This document shows positions 40,101 through 52,100 of a stretch of DNA of 64,000 nucleotides, piece after piece (position 1 is the first letter of the stretch; every line of letters starts with the position of its first letter). Origin of the DNA: Hyposmocoma kahamanoa (Eukaryota; Arthropoda; Insecta; Lepidoptera; Cosmopterigidae); assembly GCF_003589595.1 (NCBI RefSeq), contig NW_020654810.1, positions 8,829,084 to 8,893,083 of the forward strand, written 5' to 3'. The notes beneath the pieces were generated by a model. That model saw nothing but the letters and a program-made list of their open reading frames with translations, did no database searches and was not told where the DNA came from. The position numbers and the translations under genes were made by a program.

Positions 40101-43100
40101 TTCAATCGCATCACGCGTCTTTTGATTTGGTCAAGTAGTGTTTATTTGGCAGTAATTGTTTCGCGCGGATGTCAAATTTATGTTTTGAAGACATATTTCT
40201 TTGATTCTAGTTTTATCTATTTTGTTGCAATGTAGTAAAACTACAAAATAGATAAAACTAGAATCAAACAAATATGTCTTCAAAACATAAATTTGATCAA
40301 ACATTTTATAATTATTATGTGCGATGTGATCGGTGATCTTCTATTATAAGGTTTCATGTACCTACACAACTTGTTTGGTTTCATATGCTCAACAAACCCT
40401 TAAGAAAATGTTTTGCTAGTAAATGACGACCTTATAACATATGACACTTTACAGTACTTCTTATACAGTGTATTTGTGTAAGAAGCCCCTTGGTGTTAAG
40501 CGAAATTGGCTTCGCATGCGTATAGATCGCATCAAAGGTTATCGTAGATGTTGTTATTGTCACGATCCAGTCGTGCGGCACTTTTGTTTATGTAATATGT
40601 TAGCACCACTACTTGGACATTTAATGAATAAAAATATTTTTTTTTTTTTTAAATCTTCACCTCTCTCAACAGAAGGCAACAGAATAGGAATGTGGGTGCA
40701 ATGTATATACCTCACAACGTTGGGAAAACCTGCAATCTGGTGGAATGCTGCTTTGGTATTTCTTAGGTCTTGTGGAAATTGAATCCGTTTGTTATGGCAC
40801 AATGCCAAATATGTGCTAATTTTTCTAATCCAGTGGCACATTGTTGGCTGGGACATCTCATGTACATCTCCAGTACTTGTCTGCAACAATGAAAGTGATT
40901 AAGTATCATTAGCATGAGAGTCCTTAATATTCCCTATTTTAAAAGAGTTAATGAAAGAAATCAGTACAATATAAATATTTTTCACTCATAAAATTGGAAA
41001 GAAGATGTATGTATAAATACAAACCTGAAAATTTCCTGTAGCATATAATTTTAAAACTGATAGGAACACCACTCCTCTTTTTGACTGACCAACGCAAACG
41101 TTTTACACTAGTGGGAAAATGGTGTTTACAACTGTTTTCTTGGAAAATCTGGAACATTAAATGAAAATCGATGAAGATATGAGTTATCTCTCACTGTTTT
41201 ACTGATAATTTTTTTGTAGGGCTGTAGGGATACAACTTATTTCTATATCTTAAGAGTGTGTTGAACTGTATGTTGAAATAAATGAAGTATGAAATTTCTT
41301 GGGTTTTCACGAGGTTCAGGAACAGACAAGATAGATTCCATTGCACTTTTCTAAACCTATGTGAAATGACAAACCAAAACAAGAAGATAGCAGTAAACAA
41401 AACTGGTGTTTTTCTGCCTGGTGAAGTTCCTTTATAGTTAGGTATATAATTGGATAAAAACCTACAACTTGTGGGTTTTTTTTCATTACTGGTACAAAGA
41501 TTTATAGAAGTATTTTGACATTGTGAACTATCAAAAGGATTGGCTTCGTGGTGCAGTTTATCCCACAATGGTACTTCATAAATATGAAATAATTTGTACT
41601 TCATAATATTTACCTACTTACTTACTATACACGTCAAATTTTCATACCTGTATCGGCTGAAAAACTGTTCGTCATCCAGTACTTCCAAGATATTGCCAGG
41701 GTCCCTTGGATATTTTTTAGGTGCTCTTATAACACGGTAATCGTCTTCGTTCTCCAAATAATTAGTCATGAAGGCCTCAAAGTCGTCCATTTTATAAAAA
41801 AAAATAATTCAATACAAATCTGTAAACAAAAAAAAAGGTACCTAATTTTTTTAATTAAATTTTTAAATCAAATTTATAAACCCTCAAAAATATAAAGGTA
41901 CAAAAAAGAGTCGGTAAACTCAAAAGAAAACGCAAATAACACAGTGATAAAAATGTTTCCAAGTCCGACTTAGACAGCTAAAGACTGGTTTTATACAAGT
42001 GCCAATTAACTCGATCCTGAGACCGAGTTACCGAGTTAAGAGTGAGCTGCGATATAAAAATCGTTCATAAATACCAATTAATGACTTGAATCGCACTTAA
42101 AACTTTTTTTTATGCTTAAGTCGGACTTATCTTTGTTCATAAAAAAGATACTACTGCTACTGAAAGCAAAAGTTACTGCAGAGCAAAAAGGTTAAAAAAA
42201 AATTATCTTTCGCAAACAGCAGAAGAAATGCTCAACCGTGCGAGTAGAAGTGCCCAAGTCGCAACACAAGTACGTGATTGGTGCTCGTGGTACTACCATC
42301 CAGGAGATCTTGAAGGAAACTGGTGTATCTGTTGAGATGCCGCCTCCGGATTCTCCTACTGGCACCATTACGCTGCATGGTCCCCATAACAAGATTGGTT
42401 TGGGTATGTATAAAAAACTGAGGTCTTATAACAGTTTTGTTTGGTCGATATTTTGATATAAATGCTGTATAATGATCAATAACTATAATAATAATCTACA
42501 GTAGTGGATCCCTGGTAATTAAGGGTCGTAGATGGAAGTCCATTGCTAATTTTGTGTTTTAAAGAAACGGGAACATCATGTTTTCTTTTTCTAGTACATA
42601 TTTTACATTATACCTTTAGAACTTGAGAATGTAGCATCATAGTTAATTGGTTACTTAAAAATAGCCGTGGCAAATAATTTATTTTTATTTGATTAAGGGT
42701 TAGTGACTGCACACTATCCCTCACTGTCGTAAATTGAAAGTTTGCGTGAAACTTTTTGTTGATGCCCTTTACCAGAATTGATTTAACAAGTATATTAATA
42801 TAATATTATAATTTTTTTTTCACCGCAGCTCTGTCGAAGGTATGTGAAAAGGCGAACTCGGTGAAGACTGCGACCGTAGACGCGCCCACGTGGATACACA
42901 AGTACATCATCGGAAAGAACGGCTCTAATATCAAGAAAATAACCCAGGACTTCTCAAAAGTAAGCATAATTCCGAAACATTTATTTCAAATAATCCATTG
43001 GTATTACACCACATCGGGGAAAAGACGTGAATTGTATGTGTATATTATATGAATTCTAGTTGCAATTGAAAGAGCACCTTTAATTTATTTTAAAGTTTTT

Positions 43101-46100
43101 TGGTTGTCATTGATTTTTACCAAATACTCGGGTATTAGTAGTTTGTTTAAACGCTCAAACCATTTTAATGCTGACCATGCCTTGTATGCTTGTTAACCTA
43201 ACTCAGAAGCATTTTTTTTAATACGCGTAAAATTATCCTTCTTATGCGTGAAACACACATCGAACGGGTACGTATCGGACGCATGTCGGGTCGGGAGTAC
43301 AGCGGGCGTAATTCCGACCCGACCTGCGCCCGTTCCGCACCCGCACGTGTCGTGTTGTCCATATAAATACATGGAATTACACCCGCCATGCTCCCGAACC
43401 GACACGCGCCCGACCCGCACACGTTCTCAGTGTGTTTCACGCTTTATGGAATATTAATAACGAACCTAACCAATGTTGTAAAAGTATGTTTTGATAGGAC
43501 ATTTAAACTATTTTTTCGGATCTAAATAGCGTTTTTTTTTTCAAACACCATCTCAGTCAGCCGTAACTTTTAAAGGGCCCGTGATGTTGATTTGTTTGAA
43601 AGAACAATTATACGCGATGTAGATTCGATAAATTAGTTTCATTTCTTATGTGTAACAATCGCGAAAACTTCAGAGCTCAGCTTTTTGAAAAAACAAATAT
43701 ACGCGATTTAAATCCGGAAAAATAGTTTCATTTCCTACTTAAGAGCTCGTTATATTTTGACAATGTCTGTTTAGGTGCACGTGGATATAACGCATTCTGA
43801 GGACAAAGTGAAGATCGATGGCCCGCCCGAGGAGGTTGAACGCGCGCAATTGGAACTCGACGAGTTCGTCAAGAACCTCCTCGCCACACTCACCTATGTC
43901 GAATTGTCCGTTGATCCCAAGTTCTTCAAGCACATTATCGGCAAGAATGGAACTAACAGTAAGTTAGATAGTGTCTTATTTGCATATCAGCTCTTTAGTC
44001 CACTACGAAAGAAAATTATAACCTTTTTTTTTTTTCATTTAAAAAACCGACCTTAATTGTTTTGGAGTTACGTCTATTTGCCAAGTTTTACTGAAACCGG
44101 TTAACGGAAAGTGAGTGAAGTCCAATAAACTGGATTCATCCCCTAATTTGCCATCCTATTTAATTTGCAATTATTTTGTGGAATAATTTCTTTATCGAGT
44201 ATATAACCAGAAATAGAGACGAAATAAGGGCCATCCATCCCTGGCAACTCATCAGGAAAATGGCACTGATATCACTATTAAATATCAACTTTGGTTTACA
44301 GTTAACAGACTGAAGGATGAGACTGGCGTAGTTATTAACATAATAGAAAACGAAGGAAACAATGTGATTCGCATCGAAGGCAGCCATCAAGGTGTCGCCG
44401 AGGCCGAAAGGGAGTTAAGAGAAATGGTTATGAAATTAGAAAATGAGCGAACGAAAGAGATAGTCGTAGACCACAGGTACATAAAATCCCTCATCGGGGT
44501 CAGAGGGGACAAGATTAAGGAGATTCGTGAGAGATTCGATCGCGTACTCATCACGCTGCCTGACCAGGGACAAAAAAGGAGCCCCATCAAACTGAGAGGG
44601 CCTCAGGAAGATATCGAGAAATGCGAGAAATACCTTCAAAGGCTCCTCAAAGAAATAGCTGAATCATCGTACGTGCAAGAGGTGCCTATCTTTAAACAAT
44701 TCCACAAGTTTATCATTGGCAAGGGCGGTGCCAACCTTAGAAAGATCCGGGACGAGACGCAGACCCAGATCGATCTTCCAGCCGAGGGCGACGACAGTGA
44801 CGTCATCACCGTCAGAGGCCGGCGGGAGAACGTAGAAGACGCCGTGAGAAGGATACAACAGATCCATAATGAAAAAGCCAATGTGGTCACTGAAGAAGTA
44901 ACAATCGCACCTAAATATTACAACTCTTTGATCGGCGCTGGCGGTAAGCTGATCCACTCTATAATGGAGGAGTGCGGCGGTGTTTTGATCAAGTTCCCGC
45001 CAGCTGACAGTGACAGCGATAAGGTGGTGATCAAAGGGCCGATAGAAGATGTTGAGAAGGCCAAGCAGCAGTTATTGGCACATGCGAATGAGCGCGAGTT
45101 GACTTCCCACACGGCACAGGTGCGAGCCAGGTCTGAGCATCATAAGTTCCTTATCGGCAAAAACGGTGCCAATATCAAGAAGATCCGCGAGCAGACCGGC
45201 GCTCGCATCATCTTCCCAACAGAAAAGGATGAGGACAAGGAGGCAATCTACATCATTGGTCGCGAAGAACAGGTAGGTACAAGGATTATTTCTGTGTCAG
45301 CCCATAATTAAAAAGAAAAATCGGTATAGTCAGTGCCTCAATCTTGGTGCTAACCAAACGTTCAGCTGTGGCCCATTGCTCTATAGGTAGACATTAGGTA
45401 CATACAATGTCACTAGTTGTGGTATAAACAGTGAAACATTTTTTATACGCAATTTATTGTTATTTTATTGGAAATATAACTATTTTTCCGGATCTAAAAC
45501 GCGTATATTGGTTTTTTCAAACAAACCAACGTTTCGGGCCGCACAGCTGATTCTCTGAGTCAATAAATAGTTATTTTTCCAATGCGTAACAATTGCGGGA
45601 AAATGACTACTCAACATATTATTTAATATAACTTCATAGTTTTTGTTTCGTGATATAAATTAAACATCTTCCTGTCAGGTGGCGGCAGCGCGGCGTCAAC
45701 TGGAAGTGGCCGTAGCCGAAATCAGCAATGTGGCCGAGGGCGACATGGCTGTACCCCCCCGCCACCACCGCCACTTCGTAGCACGAAGAGGAGAAGTACT
45801 GCGCCGTATAGCCGACGACTGCGGCGGCGTGCAGATCTCCTTCCCTCGCCAGGGCGTCAACTCGGATCGCGTTGTCCTAAAGGGGCCGAAAGACTGCATC
45901 GAGGCCGCTAAACAGCGCATCCTGGAGATTATTGAGGATTTAGAGGCCAAGGTGCGTTCCCCTTACGGCTTTCTTTGGTACCAGAGGGTTACCTTTGACA
46001 CAGTAATACTTTTTCCACTTCATTCATAACCAAGTATGTGCTCTAAACCTCAAGGACAAAAAACATTTATTTGGCCGTTTCCTCATGCTCCTACTGGGTG

Positions 46101-49100
46101 CTCCTAGTGGTAGGAGCACGAGGACTAAATGTCCTTATGCTCCTGGTAGGACCAAAAGGATAAAGATGTCCTCATGCTCCTACAATGTACTATCACCTAT
46201 ATTTATATGTAGTTGATATTGTAGCACTCGTATACATGTTATCGATTCTCTAAATCCATGATAGTGATCCGTTTAGCTCTTTCAGGTTGTTTCTGTATGT
46301 ACATTTAAATTCCTATATTAATTTTAAAGAGCAACCCCTAGAGTTTCTTGATTATTCTTCTCAGAGGAATCTGCCTTATGAAAGAGCACAAAGTGACGAT
46401 TTCAAGCATTAACCTACCAACAAATGGACATCGGGTCTAATACAAAAACCACGAAAAAAATGACCGAGGTTAACCTATACAAACATAGTGACAGGTAACG
46501 AAATATAAAAGACTAAAACATTTAATTTAAATTGTAACGTCATTGCAGTACTGCCTAAATTTGCTTACAACAATTTAAGGGCCCAAAAACACTATATTCA
46601 GCTTCTACTGGAAACTTAACAAAATGCACCATATTTAGCTTCGACTGAAAATTCAACTCAACTCAACGCAACTCTACAGTTTCTTTGTTCTAAATATTTC
46701 AATCGCTTGTGGTTCGAACAGTTGAAAATTACCAAGAAGTTTATATAAGCTTCTTGAAACTGACGTAATGGGTCTCTTTCCATCTTTTGCGCATGCAATG
46801 AGTAGAAAAAGGACGGTTAACTATTTCATAATTTCGTGTGCTTTTGTAATTTATATTTACGATTCAGTTATATATAAATTAAATACTATAAAACTGTACA
46901 AAATAACACTTAAATGACAACTACATATGTTAACACAATATATTTGTTGTTGTTAGTGAAAATATGATACAAAATCCTGTTTTCACACTTTACTGCAGTA
47001 ATTTTTACAAGTTATTATTTGTACTGCATATATTGGTACCGCATGATTGACAACCGCGCTGTCACTCGAACAGACGAAGACTATTGCGCGATTGACGCTC
47101 TGTATGCGATTTTAACGCCCTACAGGTGCGGACACTTTTTAGCGCGAACCCGACTCCATTTATTGGTAGGTCAACGATTTCAAGTGTAATTTTATTCTTA
47201 CCTATAAAATAAAGATATTTTTATTTTCATATTTTTTTATTCTAGTTCAGTGTACTTATTAGATACGACGTTACGATAGGAGCATAAGGACATATTAGTT
47301 ACATTATTAGTTATTAGGAAAAGGCCATTTATTTGTCCATAGGGTTTACTTTTATTTGGACGTAATTTTGTTAACGAATGATCGAATCATATTAGCCTAA
47401 TAACCCGGCTCCTCTGAGACCGGTGCCCAGTTCAGTGGGACATATCCATTGATGGTACCATATCGACAGGTGACGATTGAATGCGTGATTCCACAAAGAC
47501 ATCACCGCACGGTGATGGGAGCGCGCGGTGCCAAGGTGAAGGACATCACGGCTGAATTCGACGTGCAGATTAAGTTCCCCGAGCGTGACACCAATGAGGC
47601 GGCTGATATCCCCGTGAAGAACAATGAGGAGAGCGTTGAGCCTGGTACCAATGATATCATTAAGATCACTGGCAGGCCAGAAAACTGTGAAGCTGCGAAG
47701 AAAGCTCTCCTTGAACAGGTAATAACAATTTTGCTTTCAAGATGTAAAATATCCATTTTTATTGAATGTCATAATGTTTTCATTAACTTCATAAATATAA
47801 ACCACTAAAGGCCTACAGCTTAATTGAGTCGGTTCCTGAGGTAGCTCTGCGGTGCGGGAGGAGAGAGATTTTACATAACAGTTATGTCGCGCTGCACATG
47901 TAATAATTTAAATAACATTTTTCTGATCATATTATAAGTTGTTTGAAAAAGTACGTTTAGTCTACTAATTTCAATTATTTGTTTTTTATTATTATCGTTT
48001 CACATTACAACAATTGATTAATTTGGTAGGTTTTTTCAACAATTTGCTATTGAGATATCGTCAGAAATATCTTGTTGAAATTAGCCCGTGTGCATCGCGA
48101 TGTAACTGTTACGTAAACTGTCACTCCACCATACCACAGGAAGCGACTCAGATAAGCGGTAAGCCTGTAGTTTGTTATTATCATTGATACAAAAAGCGAA
48201 TAAACATAAAGAAAAATTCCTTCGATCCGACTGGACTCGAACCAGTGTCTGTTGCCTCAACGTGGCTACCACTCTTGGCAACTGAAAAATATGTATTTTT
48301 TATAATATCTAGTAACGGGATGAACAAATCGCACGCCTGCTGGTAAGCTACACGCCTGTCCATAACAGTTGCATGGCAAATGCTGAATGGCAATTAAGAG
48401 CTTTAAATCACAAAGATCTGAGGGGCACTGCCACTGCGCCCGTCACCCTGAGACAAGTTGACAAGTCCCATGTGCCTGTAATTTCACCAACATTCTTACC
48501 CTTCAAAACCGGAACACAGTAATGCTGACATTACTGCTTGGCGGCAGAAATAGGTAAGGTGGCAGTACTACACTGGCTGAACTCTTTCACAAGGAACTCT
48601 ACTGCAAAATATAAATATATGAAAATAAGAAATGTTTATTTATTGTTATATTCGCTTCTTCTGTAAGACATGGCAAATGCATAAAAGATCCTTTCATAAA
48701 GCACATGGTCTTCTATTTAAGAACTGTGACAAGATAGCGGTAGATTGTCAAAATGACTGCCTCTAAAGCTTGTAGGTTTATCTGAAGTGACGACGAAAGG
48801 TCAATACAAAACATTAAACAGTTTGAACCATTCTTCTTTCATTTATGACTGAAAAATGTGACACATGAGTGTTCAGCTACGTTGCTCATTAACAGAGACG
48901 GACCGGTAAAGTGTGTATTTTTTTTATAGGTGCCAATAACGATCGACGTGGAAGTGCCGAACGAGCTGCACAAATTACTTGCCGGCCAGAAGAGGCGCGA
49001 GCTCATGCAGACTTACGACGTACACATACTCCTGCCCCCTAATGACGACACTAGCGACATAGTCAAGGTATGAAAACTCTTAGTAAATCGCTTCATAAGT

Positions 49101-52100
49101 CTAAAAAACGTATAGATAAAATTTTAATAAAAAAAGAAGTATACATTTACTCTCTACTCATTATTACACACTATCTCACTGATGGAAATGGATGGAACCT
49201 AAGCACGCGCTCAGAGAGGTGAAAATAACGTTGCCCGCCGTGTGCAGTCGTGCGGAACCGAATGCTGTGGTTGTACAAAGATTGTAATGTAAATAAAAGA
49301 TTTGTCTGAGCGCTTGCACTGTCGGCGATACACTCATCGGTAGGCACTTATCGCGTAACCTCGAGCGAGTGAAGGAGTCCTGTCCCAGCTTACGTCTGGT
49401 CTTCCGATGATAGAAAGGGGAAGGCGAAATTAAATCATCCAATTTCAAAATCTGAAACTGGCATCTCGGAAAATATATACAAAAACCCTTTGAAGCCATA
49501 AAGTATGGTCTTTTCATTATGTTTATATGTATGAAAAAATGTTAGTGATGCCGGTTTTTCAATCCGAGAGCAGTATTGTTAATGGCACATTTACACACAT
49601 CGGCACATTTAGTGAAATCTACTACTAGTGAACTCCTCAAAATAATGCCGTTTTTTTTCTTCAAAAGGCCAGAGCCTTTGCATTTTGTTTTTTATTTTAC
49701 ATAGATTAATAACATCTCTCCTTGAAAATACCAGAGTGGTCCAGCAGTCTGTAATTTCATATAGAAGCTCTGAAAGTTTTGTATATGTTATATTTCGAAC
49801 ACATAGTAAACTGTAAATATATGTGTTTAAGGTGACCGGTACTCCAACCAATGTCGAGAAAGCCAAACAAGCCCTCCTCGAAAAGATCGTCGACATGGAA
49901 AAGGAGAAAGAAGACAGAGCCCTCAGGTAAGAGATGTCACTAGTTTAAGAATTTTTAAGTGCCTGTGTGAATATTTGTGAATAGTGCCAGTAACTTACGT
50001 ATCTGCGCGTGCACAGCCCTTTCACTTTATTGCAAAGTTATCACCAATGATAACTGACCTTTTACCAAAGCAGAGAATAAAAAAGTAACGAGAATGGTCA
50101 CTCTGCGCCCCTCCTTAGCTTTAGAGACCGCACTGCGTCCCGCATAATAGATTTGACGGTCACATTGACTGAACGTCAACAAGGCTGTCAGTTATCTACT
50201 GCATTTTTTTACATGGCACCATTACAATTACTTTAAAATCCAACTTCGACTTCCTAAGTCAGTAGTTTGTCCTACGATGCAGTAAAACCATTTCCGGAAA
50301 TCTGGAAATGGAAAATAATCAAATACTATTTGGTGGTTTTAGCAACTATGTTGCTCCCTGTAGCTATGTCTATACATGTGTCTATATAATGTGAAACACC
50401 TTTTTCTAACCTTTGGTTTTCACCTAAATAAATAAATATTAGACAACATACGTTGCTCTGATTCCAAAGAAGCACTTTTGTTATGGAAATCTGAAATAAC
50501 GACGGTACCACAAACACTCAGACCCGAAACAATATAGTAACTTTTTCTACATTGATCCGTCCGGGTTTCGAATCCGAGACCTCGGAGATGGCGACACCAT
50601 CAAAACCGGTATACAAGCTACTCAACTACGGAGGTCATCATAAATTCATTCTTCATTTCTTAAGCTAGAGTAGTTAAGACATATTATATACAGCTACATA
50701 AAATATTTGTATTTGTCAATAGGTCATTTGAGCTAAAATTCAAAGTAGACCCTGAGTACCATCCATTGGTGATCGGCAAAGGTGGATCCGTGATCACTAA
50801 GATCCGGACAGACTACGGAGTTCAAATTAACCTTCCAAAGCGCGGGGAACCCGATGACGACATCATCACCATCCAGGGTTACGAAGATAAGGCGCATCAG
50901 GCCAAGCAAGCGATTATGGCAATTGTCGATCAACTTGTAAGTTGTAACTATATTATAGCAAAATTGTAGTTTTATATATAGTGTAGAAATGTATATACAC
51001 TTACAATGGTACTCGACTAAGAAACTATACTGCAGTCAATAAAAATCAAATGAAATGAACAAATATGAATAACAATAAAGTCAAAGTAAAGTAAATCTTT
51101 GCTTCATGGGTAAACAAATTACACTTGAAATCTCATAATGATAAAACTCTACTGCTCATTCGTAAGGCAAATTTCCCTAAGATAAATGAGCAAGAAACTC
51201 TAGGGATTGCTCTTTGTAAATATACTTTGAATACATTTATCATTACATTATTTTAATTTAAACATCTTAGATCGAGAATACCTGAAAGACCTAAATGGAT
51301 CACTACACCACGGATTTTTGTCATCCAAGTATAATTCAATAACAATAATAATAAATTTAGATTTCATAATCCGTTTTGTAGGAGTTAACAAGTAGTGCCG
51401 CGAAGATTTTGTAGTAGATAATTTATAATACACTCATGCACCTATTTATAGGTGAATTAAGATAACACTATTCACATTCACTATTGGCCACACATACCAG
51501 AATGTTTAAATTGAAAAAACAATGACTTCAATCGTGTTTTGATTTCGATTAAGCGTTCTGGTATATGTACCCAGTAATTAACAATCATATGAACATTGTT
51601 ATCAAAATTCAATCTTTTTTGCGCTCCTTTAAATATGTCTATGAGTATACCTTGTCATATGAAGAGTCCAGAGAAAGAATGATCAAATTGGAGAATTTTA
51701 GTGCACACGCTAGCACATCAAGCTACACATTGACGTATCTTGTTCTGTTGCACTGGAGGCGATTTTCGAATTTGGAGAATTTTTAAATGTTGGTAAAAAA
51801 TACACGCACAAATTTTAATACTACCTGAAATAAAGTCAGTGCTGACATAAATGTATGTACCGCTATCTATTTTTACTAAAAAAACGTTTAAAAATCATTT
51901 AACTTTTCTATTATTTAGTCACAAGCATGTTTATGACTAAAAGTGAAAGCTAATTTTTCACGACGCCAAGCCTTATTAGTCTTTTACTGTTCTATGCAAA
52001 AGACGCTCAGCTTTTACCGAACTGGATGGCGATATTAACTCAAAATGATATAAGTTCATTACTTTGTAAAAATTAAACAAACGCACGCAAGAAACAAATA

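Noticed and set aside
41191..41604. 137-codon minus-strand frame
   Set aside because: Falls in the likely intron of the HARBI1-like pseudogene and shows no Harbinger or other domain.
43193..43457. Three overlapping frames
   Set aside because: Created by the symmetrical GC-rich MITE.
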